From positions 124,001 through 188,000 of IMG/VR virus record IMGVR_UViG_3300018424_000006: a DNA stretch of 64,000 bases; one strand, written 5' to 3'. The notes beneath the pieces were generated by a model that was not told where the DNA came from, searched no databases, and saw only the letters and a list, made by a program, of their open reading frames with translations. This stretch comes from a virus. The translations under genes were made by a program, and so were the position numbers. This document shows positions 17,722 to 26,269 of the stretch, piece after piece; position 1 is the stretch's first letter; every line of letters starts with the position of its first letter.

Positions 17722-19143
17722 TTAAAGCAAAAGGAATTTAGCATAACTGTTTCGAATATCAGTCAAGTAGAATTGATCGATATCCCAGTCGTAAGTATTC
17801 AGGAATTTCACTAGGGCTTGGATAGCTTTCAAGCCTTCGTTTTCTGCTTTACTTGACTTAGAACGTTTAGAGATATAGAAATACTTTTCCTTCAGCGCTA
17901 ATTCATGAGGCTTCTGCAATGCGTTCATTGAGAATCCACCAATCTTCATGGCATTGGGATCTTTATCGATACGTTCGGCAATGATCAGCTCAGCTAAGTC
18001 TTGGAAACCTAATTGAATTAGTTTCACGTAGGCTACAGCTATAGCAGATTGCATTGACGGTAAGTCAAGATGCTGGGTCGTATGCAGATGCATTTGACGG
18101 TGCAGTACCTTGGTTACAATTGGGTGGTGGAAATCGGATATAAAGAACGAAGGAATCTTCTCCATCTTCTCTCGAGCTTTAAGAACCATTTGCCACTGTT
18201 CATCGGTCATATCTTCGATTGCGTCTTTGGCTAAACGCGGGGTATCGGTGATATAAGTTTTAGCACACTCTATGACATAGTCCGGCACAGCTTGAGCAAT
18301 ACGGAATTGTTCCGCCTGTGAGTCACGATCTTGTTCCTCAGAGTTATTTACTCGACGCATATTCGGACCTTTCATAAGGTCTACTTTTTCATCCTTTAGG
18401 AAATTGAAAATTCCCGTAATCAGATTTTTACTTTCTACTTGGAATCGATGCGGAGGAATCCGCTTAACGATTGCGCCCGCTAAGAAATAAAACGGAATTT
18501 GTGTTTCCGGCATTTGCAGTGTAATTGAAGCATTAGACTTGTCTTTTATTTTCTCTGCACTAACAGTACAGTAACGCTTTAACTTCATTAAGGCTTCAGT
18601 CTTCATAAACTGAGAATCATTAATGAGTAGTAGAGCGTACAACTCCTTTTTCTTCGTACCTACTTCATTCATCATTTCATAGGTAAATTCTCCCCAGATG
18701 GGAGTAAGTGCTTTCACTACAGTTGAAAATGCCACTAATTTAAAGTAGTCACGTTTCAGATACGTTTGATCTTTATCATGGCTACCATAATCGTCAAGGA
18801 ATGAAGAATCCATATTGATATACTCGCCCTTCATAAGTTCTTCAACTTCGTCTAGGTTATGTAAGTCAACAAGTTCACAACAGATTCTTGACAGTTCAGG
18901 GTCTCTTGGTCCGATAGCTTGGTCAGAACTTAATAAGTCATGAGCAGCTAGATAGAGTTCAGAAACTTTGTTTTGGAATGCCTCCCCCTTGGAATCCCAA
19001 TACAAGAATAGAAGTCCGAAAACATCGCCATCGTTTTCGTGCTTAATTCTGCTCCACGTATGACTGGTCCACTCTAGCTCAATGCCATTATGTTCCGTCA
19101 AAATTCCGTGGCGTTTCCGTTCACTTTTGAGTAATATTCTCAT
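17722..19143 (-). CDS. Unknown protein, 473 aa; candidate fifth subunit of the phage RNA polymerase
   Basis: This is a soluble, helix-rich protein with no recognised motif. It is the first gene after an early-type promoter and lies in the block of polymerase genes. In phiKZ a fifth subunit of unrelated sequence (gp68, roughly this size) is encoded between the shell/beta' and beta genes. Position and length make this the best candidate here, but I see no sequence signature to confirm it. The ATG at 19143 has AAGG eight bases upstream. Confidence 0.6.
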   Translation of the reverse strand: MRILLKSERKRHGILTEHNGIELEWTSHTWSRIKHENDGDVFGLLFLYWDSKGEAFQNKVSELYLAAHDLLSSDQAIGPRDPELSRICCELVDLHNLDEVEELMKGEYINMDSSFLDDYGSHDKDQTYLKRDYFKLVAFSTVVKALTPIWGEFTYEMMNEVGTKKKELYALLLINDSQFMKTEALMKLKRYCTVSAEKIKDKSNASITLQMPETQIPFYFLAGAIVKRIPPHRFQVESKNLITGIFNFLKDEKVDLMKGPNMRRVNNSEEQDRDSQAEQFRIAQAVPDYVIECAKTYITDTPRLAKDAIEDMTDEQWQMVLKAREKMEKIPSFFISDFHHPIVTKVLHRQMHLHTTQHLDLPSMQSAIAVAYVKLIQLGFQDLAELIIAERIDKDPNAMKIGGFSMNALQKPHELALKEKYFYISKRSKSSKAENEGLKAIQALVKFLNTYDWDIDQFYLTDIRNSYAKFLLL

Positions 19144-19187
19144 AGTGTAACCTTTGTTTCTCCCGTTTATTATTAAGGCTCATGTAG

Positions 19188-19195
19188 GTAATATA
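19188..19195 (-). promoter_or_regulatory. Early-type promoter core TATATTAC
   Basis: The minus strand reads TCAATTCTATATTACCTAC, 45 bases before the gene at 19143. It is a full match to the shared AATTCTATATTAC consensus. Confidence 0.7.
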
Positions 19196-19261
19196 GAATT
19201 GAAAATTCTTACAGCACATAACCTATCCGTATACTATATATTTATCTTTTATTTTTTGTTT

Positions 19262-19283
19262 TAATATAATAAGGTGAAAAGAA
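19262..19283 (-). promoter_or_regulatory. Putative promoter element, second class
   Basis: The minus strand reads CATTTCTTTTCACCTTATTATATT. The same CATTTCTT and ACCTTATTATAT parts occur at 2126-2149. It lies about 120 bases before the gene at 19143, upstream of the early-type core, so the gene may have tandem promoters. Confidence 0.35.
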
Positions 19284-19286
19284 ATG

Positions 19287-19314
19287 CCCCCTACCGACGA
19301 AAGCCGGTAGGGGG
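19287..19314 (-). terminator. Hairpin terminator
   Basis: An 11-bp stem (CCCCCTACCGG region) with a short loop lies 12 bases beyond the stop of the gene at 19327. Confidence 0.75.
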
Positions 19315-19326
19315 TATTAGTCTGCT

Positions 19327-19998
19327 TTAACCTACTAGAGTTTCTGGTAGTCCAGAACTTCCAAAGGTTTCAGTATTAGCATCGGCTTGTTGGGCCTTCT
19401 TACGATTCATGAATTCTTCACGCTCTTTACGAAGGATTCGTTCATCAACATGATTCGTTACTAACACTTGGTTTGCTACTGCATCGATTACATTTAACCA
19501 TGACTTAGCTACAATCGTTGAGCACAATGTACGAGTCATTGGCTCGCCATTATAAGTTAGGTTATACCACTGACTATTAAGTAGCGGGAATCGAGGAGTC
19601 GGTCGACCGGGTACGTCCAGTTCAATATAGATAACGCCAGTTTCTGTACGGACAATCTTTACTTCAGATTGCTTGATTCGTGAGCCCGGAGCTTCCGGAG
19701 AAACCGTATTATTAACTACTGAATAAGAACAAGGGGTTTCGGTGCGAATAACTTTACCTAGTAGTTCTTTGAAGGTCTCAAAGATTACCGGGTCCATATT
19801 TGCACTAATTGCTTTCTTGCTCTTTACTGGGTCGGTTGCTTCTTCTGGGTGGTTTAACCAACTTTCCAAGCGTACGTTATTGTTAATAATCCGTACGCCT
19901 AGAATAGGAGACTTTTTACTGTCTCCCCATGGGTATCCCCAGATTTTTAACTTCTGCTTATCTAGAGCAGAATTGAAACGATTTTCTAGGTTTGACAT
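19327..19998 (-). CDS. Unknown protein, 223 aa
   Basis: No family is recognised. The central part is beta-rich (KIVRTETGVIYIELDVPG) and the C-terminus is a charged helix (DERILRKEREEFMNRKKAQQ) followed by a flexible tail. It is the last gene of a unit that runs from 22416 through the Mre11-like nuclease. That suggests, without proving, a DNA-metabolism role. Confidence 0.7.
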   Translation of the reverse strand: MSNLENRFNSALDKQKLKIWGYPWGDSKKSPILGVRIINNNVRLESWLNHPEEATDPVKSKKAISANMDPVIFETFKELLGKVIRTETPCSYSVVNNTVSPEAPGSRIKQSEVKIVRTETGVIYIELDVPGRPTPRFPLLNSQWYNLTYNGEPMTRTLCSTIVAKSWLNVIDAVANQVLVTNHVDERILRKEREEFMNRKKAQQADANTETFGSSGLPETLVG

Positions 19999-20011
19999 AA
20001 TGGGTTTCCTG

Positions 20012-20821
20012 TTAAGGTAAACTAGATCGTGATATATGTAAAAACAAATCTTTATTGGCGGTTCCGTATTTGTTTATATCACTTTTTATTTTTGTCATCG
20101 AAGTAAGCGGTGTCCACTTACCTGAGGCGGCAATATCTAGCAACTCATTCTTAACAGAAGGTTTGGCTGCATAGAAGTTAGCGCTCCTGTCTCCTAATAC
20201 TTGGAGAGTAAGAGTATTAAACGGTAGATGGAAATACTTAGGATCTTTGTTTAGCTTCTTGATCCATTCGTATCTACCTTTCGTTTCGCCTGTATGACTT
20301 TCGAGTAGGATCAATTTCCCAAATTCATAGTGGGAAAGTAAGTCTACTGGATAGCTGGTTAGAATGTGTGTAAATTTCGACCTATCTCCATTTAATCGAA
20401 CTACAAATTCCTTTAAGAGACTATCGGGTATGGAACGTTTAGCCATATCGATCGCCATCTCTTCTATATCAGCTAGGAAGGCCTGTTTTGGAGTTTTAGG
20501 TATCTTTACCTTAGCCCATCTAAAGATACGCTCCAGACGCCTAGGAGGAGCCGTAGTATAGTAAACAACTTCTACGTTTTGCTGTTCCAGTAGCGAAAGG
20601 ATATCTTGTATTTCACTAATGAAGTTTTCCAGTAAATCCTGACGACTATAGCGCTCTGGGTTCTCTATGGAATTAACAAAGTTACGTACTAACGTTCTTA
20701 CATTAACCCATAGAGTTTCTACCTTGCTATTCTCAGTAAAGATAGCTGACTCCAATGGCATTGCCGTACCGATACTAAAAGCTAGGCTCTCACCTAACTC
20801 CCGTTCAATTACTTTAGCCAT
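20012..20821 (-). CDS. Unknown protein, 269 aa, next to the Mre11-like nuclease
   Basis: No catalytic motif is recognised. A TTG two codons upstream opens the frame, but the ATG at 20821 has GGAG seven bases before it and is preferred. The gene overlaps the end of the Mre11-like gene by 8 bases and is probably translated together with it. The N-terminal region (GTAMPLESAIFTEN, then LWVNVRTLVRNFVNSIE) looks conserved and globular. A partner role to the nuclease is inference from the overlap. Confidence 0.7.
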   Translation of the reverse strand: MAKVIERELGESLAFSIGTAMPLESAIFTENSKVETLWVNVRTLVRNFVNSIENPERYSRQDLLENFISEIQDILSLLEQQNVEVVYYTTAPPRRLERIFRWAKVKIPKTPKQAFLADIEEMAIDMAKRSIPDSLLKEFVVRLNGDRSKFTHILTSYPVDLLSHYEFGKLILLESHTGETKGRYEWIKKLNKDPKYFHLPFNTLTLQVLGDRSANFYAAKPSVKNELLDIAASGKWTPLTSMTKIKSDINKYGTANKDLFLHISRSSLP

Positions 20822-21953
20822 TGACAATCTCCGCTAGTTCATCAAGAACCGGTAGTTTAATTTCTTCATCATATTCAGAATCGTCGAGACGTTTGCTGAT
20901 TAGAGAAGCGATGTTTCTTTCGTTAATAGGAACTGCTTCAGTAAGAACATTAATTCTCTTCTGATTAAGTTCGTCTCCGTCCACTTTAACCGGATTGGTT
21001 TTCCAATGGATATTCGGGAAACGATCTCTAAGAGAATCATACAGCGCTAAGAAAGAGGCCATCTTAACAAAAGTTAACCTTACCCAAGAGCCATCTGGAA
21101 GTTTCTTAACACATTCTACAATATGCTTTTCTGCTTCCTCTAGAGTAAACTTAGTAATATCGATTGTATCGAAACGACAAGCTCCTTCATTTACTACAAA
21201 GGTAACCTTATCCAACTCCGGATTCTCAATATCACATTCTACTCTATAATGCCCTTTGTCCTCTTCTTCACCAAAGCAAAGTCTATCAAAAGAACCTTGT
21301 GCCAAAATTCTTTTGTAGCGAGAAGGGTTATGGACATGCCCTATAAAGATATACCTTTCGGTAATACTTAGGTATCGTTCTTCCTTATGACAAGGAAGAG
21401 ATAATCCATTTGGCAATTGGTATTCAAACATACCATGCATGATGCTGAAGTCTACTTTCTCAAGTCCTTCTACACGCATTACTTCTTTTACTTGTTCCCA
21501 AGTATCGTCATTGTCAGAAGACCATTCGTCTGGTATATAGAGAATAGTAATGCCGATATCCTCCATCTTTTCAATAGAAAGAGTATCTACGTATTTACAA
21601 TCTACTACATTGCCCATTGCCGCATTAGCAATATCGAATTCTTTTGACTGACGTCTATCGTGACTAGGAGTACCTTCAAGTACCCTTAGCTTAATATTCC
21701 ATTGCTTGCAAATATTAAGTAGTCGGTTAATCCATCGTTGTGCTTGTCGTACTTCACTATCGGAGAACTCTCTAATGCGATCGAATATATCGCCCGGTAG
21801 GAATATAATATCTAAAGCGCCAGTCTCCGGAGTATTAGGGAAGGCGCTATTGAGATTCTCTATAATAAATGAAGTCGGAACTCGCTTATGAAAAAGATGG
21901 ATATCTGAAGCGCTTGCTACATTAAGCGTCTTACCATTCTTCGTATTCATCAT
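20814..21953 (-). CDS. Mre11/SbcD-type metallophosphoesterase nuclease, 379 aa
   Basis: The order of metal-binding motifs fits the calcineurin-like nucleases of the SbcD/Mre11/T4 gp47 group. They are SDIHLFH (D17, H19), LPGDIFDR (about 52-59), GTPSHDRR in place of the usual GNHD (about 94-101), a lone histidine in IMHG and GHVHNP (about 202-207). The C-terminal 130 residues would be the capping domain. In T4 this protein works with an ATPase partner (gp46) on DNA ends; I see no such ATPase in the window. The gene overlaps its upstream neighbour by 23 bases. Start choice between two adjacent ATGs is open. Confidence 0.78.
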   Translation of the reverse strand: MMNTKNGKTLNVASASDIHLFHKRVPTSFIIENLNSAFPNTPETGALDIIFLPGDIFDRIREFSDSEVRQAQRWINRLLNICKQWNIKLRVLEGTPSHDRRQSKEFDIANAAMGNVVDCKYVDTLSIEKMEDIGITILYIPDEWSSDNDDTWEQVKEVMRVEGLEKVDFSIMHGMFEYQLPNGLSLPCHKEERYLSITERYIFIGHVHNPSRYKRILAQGSFDRLCFGEEEDKGHYRVECDIENPELDKVTFVVNEGACRFDTIDITKFTLEEAEKHIVECVKKLPDGSWVRLTFVKMASFLALYDSLRDRFPNIHWKTNPVKVDGDELNQKRINVLTEAVPINERNIASLISKRLDDSEYDEEIKLPVLDELAEIVNG

Positions 21954-22416
21954 TACTGTCCGGAAGATTATTTGGTCTGTTATCCGATCCAGTCAATTTG
22001 TTTTTATTTAAAACATATTTATCATGAATCATCTTCCATTGAGCACGGTCTTCGTCGGTCATAGATGCTTTACCTACAAAACCTTTTAAATGGTAATTAG
22101 CATAGACTTCTCCCTTAATAGGATTCGCTCTACGACGAAGTTCTACTTCCCTTAATACTTCACCCATGTTTCTATTATGAGTGTTTAGAACGGGCTTCTG
22201 TTCGATTGGAGGTACCCAGAATAAAACCCCTCCTTGTTCATCGATTACATTAACTCGAATGAATGGATTGCCGCCGGTAGCTTTCTCTACCCAGATATCA
22301 CGCTTTTCTTTGCTATCCATATTAAAAAGAATATCAACAAAGTATTCACGAAATACATATTCAGGTACTTCAGGATTGTCTCCCATAATAGCATCTAAGA
22401 AATCTGTATCTGACAT
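21931..22416 (-). CDS. Unknown protein, 161 aa
   Basis: The sequence is soluble, ends with an acidic Asn/Asp-rich tail (DSNDEYEEW) and has no recognised motif. It overlaps the nuclease gene by 23 bases and starts three bases after the gene at 22420 ends, so it is the middle gene of a tightly packed unit. Confidence 0.7.
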   Translation of the reverse strand: MSDTDFLDAIMGDNPEVPEYVFREYFVDILFNMDSKEKRDIWVEKATGGNPFIRVNVIDEQGGVLFWVPPIEQKPVLNTHNRNMGEVLREVELRRRANPIKGEVYANYHLKGFVGKASMTDEDRAQWKMIHDKYVLNKNKLTGSDNRPNNLPDSNDEYEEW

Positions 22417-22419
22417 GGA

Positions 22420-22827
22420 TTACTCCTTGGCATTCAGTCTACGAATCTCCATGTGGATATTGGAGATATCTCTGGTACTAATTGTGGAACCTAGGCTTGT
22501 AGAAATACCGCCATCGGTAGTAGCGACAATGTCAATATCAATCTTGCGCGATTGAATATATTCATCATCGGAAGAATCTGCAATTTGTACATCTACTTCT
22601 GCGAAATAACGCAGTAGATATTTATTGAAAGCTGTAGTTAGCTCTCTACGGATTGTTTCTATATCATTCGGATTGTCAGAGATGATGGCCTGAACAGAAA
22701 TAACTTCACCATGGTAAAGATTACTCTGACTGCGATCAGAAACAAATGCTTGTTCGTATAACTTAGAAAGGGATTGAGCAGGATCACTAATCCATGCTTC
22801 GGCACCCAATACAGGAACTTCGTTCAT
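22420..22827 (-). CDS. Unknown protein, 135 aa
   Basis: The frame opens at a TTG at 22848, but the ATG at 22827 has AGGT eight bases before it and is preferred. The central segment (HGEVISVQAIISDNPNDIET, then a long helix, then VDVQIADSS) looks like a small alpha/beta fold. No family is recognised. It is the first gene of the unit that contains the Mre11-like nuclease. Confidence 0.65.
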   Translation of the reverse strand: MNEVPVLGAEAWISDPAQSLSKLYEQAFVSDRSQSNLYHGEVISVQAIISDNPNDIETIRRELTTAFNKYLLRYFAEVDVQIADSSDDEYIQSRKIDIDIVATTDGGISTSLGSTISTRDISNIHMEIRRLNAKE

Positions 22828-22860
22828 TGCAATTACCTGCGAAAACAAAAAAAATAAAGA

Positions 22861-22891
22861 AACAGAAAAGCCGACGAGCGGCTTTTCTGTT
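22861..22891 (-). terminator. Hairpin terminator
   Basis: A 13-bp perfect stem (AACAGAAAAGCCG) with an ACGAG loop is followed on the minus strand by TTTATTTTTTT. It lies just after the gene at 22898. Confidence 0.88.
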
Positions 22892-22897
22892 TTTATG

Positions 22898-23512
22898 CTA
22901 AAGAATCAAATCATTCCACTCTGAGGTTGGATCGACTGGACTGTTCTCAAGAGAACTATCAATCATATCCCACGTACGGAGGATTGATACCTTTTCAGGA
23001 GTCAGTAGAGGTTTGTCATCTTCTACGATTTTCTCGTAGTAGTTAACTACCTGATATTGATCTTCATGCTTAACGACCATACCGTCAGTTGCCCGACGAT
23101 AATCATAATGGTCTTTGCCAATAGCACCGGGGTGCATATCGGCATAACGATCACCGTAACCCTCGATCGAGTTGTCGTGATAAAGCTGTCTTAGAGTTGG
23201 TTGTGCCATTACCCATCTCACCATCTGCTGCGGCGCGTTCTGGATTTCCCCTGTCCGCTGCAAATAACGAATGGCGTCCGGCTGGCCGACAGCACTCACC
23301 TTATTGATGATTGCTTCCGCCTTGCGATAAATATCATAAAAGCCAGACGACTTTACCCTCTCTTGGAACTGCTGTAGCTGACCAGAAGCACTATCAAGCA
23401 CTTGACTATAGTCGGCCATACGACCTCGAACATATTCCGAAACGGCTGCTGTGGCTCGTCCGCCAATTGCTGCCATTGCGATGTTAGGGTTACCATAATT
23501 AACGGTAGCCAT
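22898..23512 (-). CDS. Unknown protein, 204 aa, downstream of beta' N-terminal gene
   Basis: The protein is soluble. The first 25 residues are Ala/Gly-rich, then come helical stretches and a Tyr-rich middle. No family is recognised. The gene starts 11 bases after exon 2 of the beta' N-terminal gene and ends at a terminator, so it is co-transcribed with that subunit. Confidence 0.7.
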   Translation of the reverse strand: MATVNYGNPNIAMAAIGGRATAAVSEYVRGRMADYSQVLDSASGQLQQFQERVKSSGFYDIYRKAEAIINKVSAVGQPDAIRYLQRTGEIQNAPQQMVRWVMAQPTLRQLYHDNSIEGYGDRYADMHPGAIGKDHYDYRRATDGMVVKHEDQYQVVNYYEKIVEDDKPLLTPEKVSILRTWDMIDSSLENSPVDPTSEWNDLIL

Positions 23513-23523
23513 ATACTCTCCGG

Positions 23524-26175
23524 TTATGCCGCTAGGTTAGAACCACGACCTTCAATCTCGTAGTCTTCCTCTTCGATCCAGTTATGTATAGTACCTACCG
23601 TAGCATCAGGCAACTGAATATTTTTATTCAACTTACCTGGGGATGCTGGGTTGTGGATACCATAGTGTGGTCTTAGATTCTCTACCATCTCCCGTTCTAC
23701 TCCAGAAGGGATTAGGCAGCCAGACATTTGGTCACCATCGAACTAATATCTTCGACAAGTATCGCTACTACTTGCCCGTTCTCTTATGAACTGCTTCAGG
23801 TTTTCCCTGAATGTAGAGACTATATCTTCATCCTCATGTACTCCATTTGTACGTAAAGGAGACCCCCATTCGATCCGCATTCGGACCACTTAGTCGTTGA
23901 ACCTATCTCATATTCTCGAAAGAACTTAGAGACTTCGCTGCGCCGGTTCTCCATCTATCCGTAAGGGTTTTTACCATGCCTAACGCTTCCATTACTGGGT
24001 TAGGTATTACACTCTATTTCTAGGTGTAAGTGGTACCTTACGGCTTTAGTGAGTTCCCGCAATTAGAGGGTTTGTTTTCTAGTAAATTACTTTACTAGGC
24101 AGACTTTTTAAACATAAAGCCTTGATAAGGCTCCATTGTCTTTATGCAGCGAGCAATGCGTTTTGAATTTATACCTGTAACTTTCTCCGCATGACGGATA
24201 GAGTTATACGTTTCTTCATTATCTCCATTAATGGAAACTACTTTGAAACGCGGAGGCATTTTATTCCTAGAGTAATTCACCAAGTTTCCATCTATATCAA
24301 CTAGATGGACTTGGTATCCGCAGTACTCCATTCCATTCCCATTCTTATCAAGAGCTTCAGAGAAGCTTGCAGGATTTCGGTCAAGGAATGTTGCTGCGTC
24401 AGCTTGGCTGACATGGCTAAACTTTTTACCTGTTTTCATGCATGTAAGTACAACAAAATTGTTATCCTTACGAAGTCCATGTTTAAAGGCATGTTTAGAA
24501 TTCTCTGCATAGCTAACCCATTCAAGATTAGCAGGTTTGTTATTTCGCTTGTCTCCATCAATATGGTTGATGAGAGGCTTGTCTTTTAGATTTGGTATAA
24601 AGGCTAATGCAACTAGTCTATGATGTAACTCATTCTTTCCATTTACTCTAACAGTAGAGTATCCGGCGGATTGAGTTTCTGACGTAGCTACTTTACCTCT
24701 AGGACCAAATACTTCTAGAGTTTCTTTCGAAATAACATATCCATCAAACCCCGGTATAAAGTAAAGGTTATCTTTACAAACCAATGGTTTAGTGAAATAC
24801 AGAGAGCCGTCAACAAATACCACAAAGCGATGAAGCCCTGTTGGCAGTTCAGGCATATGTTCCATACAAAGATCTTGGAAACACTTATCGTTGGAATCAC
24901 TACTATTTTCCACGACTTAGTTCCATATGTTATTGGTTTATCTGCGTTGGGCGCTGCAATAGCTAGAACGCTAATTTCGGAAGAGTTTCGACTAAACCCT
25001 GTAATACGGAACAACTGAGTTGAACCATATGCTAGTGTAGGATAACGAGTGAACGTTACCCAGAAGCCTTCTCCATTTGGAGTCTCTTTCACAAGCTGAT
25101 GCAGTTCGTCCCATAGGAATGAGTCGATTTTCGCACTATGCTTTATGATGTAGTCGTAGGCATCTTTTTCACTATAGCCATGCTTGTTCATAAGTCTATT
25201 TATTAAATGGACTCGGAACAGTACACAGCCTTCTGAGTAGGGAATAGTTAGTTCTTCATAATGATGGCGATCAGTACGAGAAGTAATTGTGGTACGGAAG
25301 CTGAAAGCTACACGGCTACCATAAATGGAGCTTCGGAACCAACCTGATTTAGATGCCAATATCTCTTTGAGAATATGGGTATAGTAGTCTGCTAAGTTAA
25401 CAGATACTTGGGTCAGTTTGTTTCCTATGCGCCGCAGGTCACTTTCATCTCGCAATTCAATCACTTTAAAGATTGCTTCACGAGCATGTCGCAAGGAGCT
25501 ATCTGAATAGTCTCCCATAGCGGTCTTCTCGATTACAAAAGCGATCTTATTTGGAATCGGCAAATACTTGCACGTAAGCTCGTTTCTGTAACGATGAAAG
25601 AACGTAATATACTCTTTATGAGTATTACGCCCTCGTAGACGTTTATCGATTAAATCAATCACACGATCGAAATCTTCGATGGTTTCATTGAGCCCCCGCC
25701 TTAAACCCATGTCATCAATTTGATTCTTGAGTCGAATGGCTTGGGAATTGGTTGGTTCTGGTGCTCGATAGTTCGTATTACAAAGATACTCAATACCGGA
25801 CCAAGAGCCTTGCTGCTTAACCGTTAAGGCTGACGATAACATCTCCCAAACAATGGGAGTGAACATGCCGTGGATGCCCTCTGGCGCACGTATCCAGAGA
25901 TTACTCTCAATAGGTCGAGTGTAATCGTAATCTACCGTCTGATTGCATTTAGGGCATGTCATACCAACAAAGGTACTGTTTGCCAAATAGCCGCAACCGC
26001 AGGTAGGAACACTGTTCAGCGTTACCTCATCCTTACCATAAGTAGTAAGGATTAAATTTTCAAGGGTCTCTTGATTTAATTTAGTAGATAAGTCGAAGTC
26101 ATTAAGTATGACTGGCTTAAATGGTAAAGCTTGAAAGAGTCTGTCTGGGTTTACTAAGGATAGCGTTTTTGCCAT
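23524..26175 (-). CDS. RNA polymerase beta'-like subunit, N-terminal part, split by a group I intron (484 aa after splicing)
   Basis: Exon 1 is 26175-24940 (412 codons) and exon 2 is 23742-23524 (72 codons). Exon 1 begins with a zinc ribbon (C59, C61, C74, C77) and ends with IAAPNAD. Exon 2 begins FDGDQMSGCLIPS. Joining them restores NADFDGD, the absolutely conserved beta' motif whose three Asp residues bind the catalytic Mg. Without splicing the frame runs on into the intron and yields a 486-residue protein without the active site. Exon lengths are whole codons and the join leaves no spare base. The gene is downstream of the shell-protein gene. Its partner beta' C-terminal half is likely the gene at 10081-12183. 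Confidence 0.9.
23743..24939 (-). ncRNA. Group I self-splicing intron in the beta' active-site codons
   Basis: The intron is 1197 bases. The base before the 5' junction is T (the end of an Asp codon) and the last intron base is G, both as group I splicing requires. The core is visible on the minus strand. TTGCGGGAA (24052-24062) fits P4. GTTCAACGACTA (23891-23902) and AAGATATAGTC (23818-23828) are the two P7 strands, pairing GACTA with TAGTC, and are typical group I R and S elements. I could not place the internal guide sequence with confidence. The intron carries an HNH endonuclease gene in its 5' part. phiKZ itself has an intron in another polymerase gene (71-73), so polymerase genes are known targets. 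Confidence 0.88.
24095..24913 (-). CDS. Intron-encoded HNH homing endonuclease, 272 aa
   Basis: The order is an N-terminal NUMOD4-like segment (about 51-75), an HNH core and a C-terminal NUMOD1-like helix-turn-helix (YNSIRHAEKVTGINSKRIAR). The HNH core runs from HHRLVALAF (H97, H98) through INHIDGDKRNN (N116, H117) to NLEWVSYAEN. The protein should cut the intronless beta' gene at or near the insertion point and so spread the intron. The frame opens with GTG at 24913, 26 bases inside the intron. The ATG at 24865 is an alternative that leaves more room for the P1-P2 helices. Related intron endonucleases in phiKZ-type phages have been shown to damage the polymerase genes of co-infecting phages. 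Confidence 0.85.
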   Translation of the reverse strand: MENSSDSNDKCFQDLCMEHMPELPTGLHRFVVFVDGSLYFTKPLVCKDNLYFIPGFDGYVISKETLEVFGPRGKVATSETQSAGYSTVRVNGKNELHHRLVALAFIPNLKDKPLINHIDGDKRNNKPANLEWVSYAENSKHAFKHGLRKDNNFVVLTCMKTGKKFSHVSQADAATFLDRNPASFSEALDKNGNGMEYCGYQVHLVDIDGNLVNYSRNKMPPRFKVVSINGDNEETYNSIRHAEKVTGINSKRIARCIKTMEPYQGFMFKKSA

Positions 26176-26209
26176 TTCCTACCTCTAACTGGCTTAAGAA
26201 AAAAATAGA

Positions 26210-26238
26210 AAGAAACCCAGCCTAGACCGGGTTTCTTT
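26210..26238 (-). terminator. Hairpin terminator after the shell-protein gene
   Basis: A stem AAGAAACCC/GGGTTTCTT with a mismatch near the loop is followed on the minus strand by TTCTATTTTTTT. It isolates the highly expressed-looking shell gene from the beta' gene. Confidence 0.8.
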
Positions 26239-26269
26239 TTTCAGTCGTCTTTCTTCTTTAAGCTAGTGC

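Noticed and set aside
24715-24939. C-terminal extension of the beta' N-terminal reading frame into the intron
   Set aside because: The frame continues by chance past the 5' splice site; the true continuation is exon 2, which restores NADFDGD.
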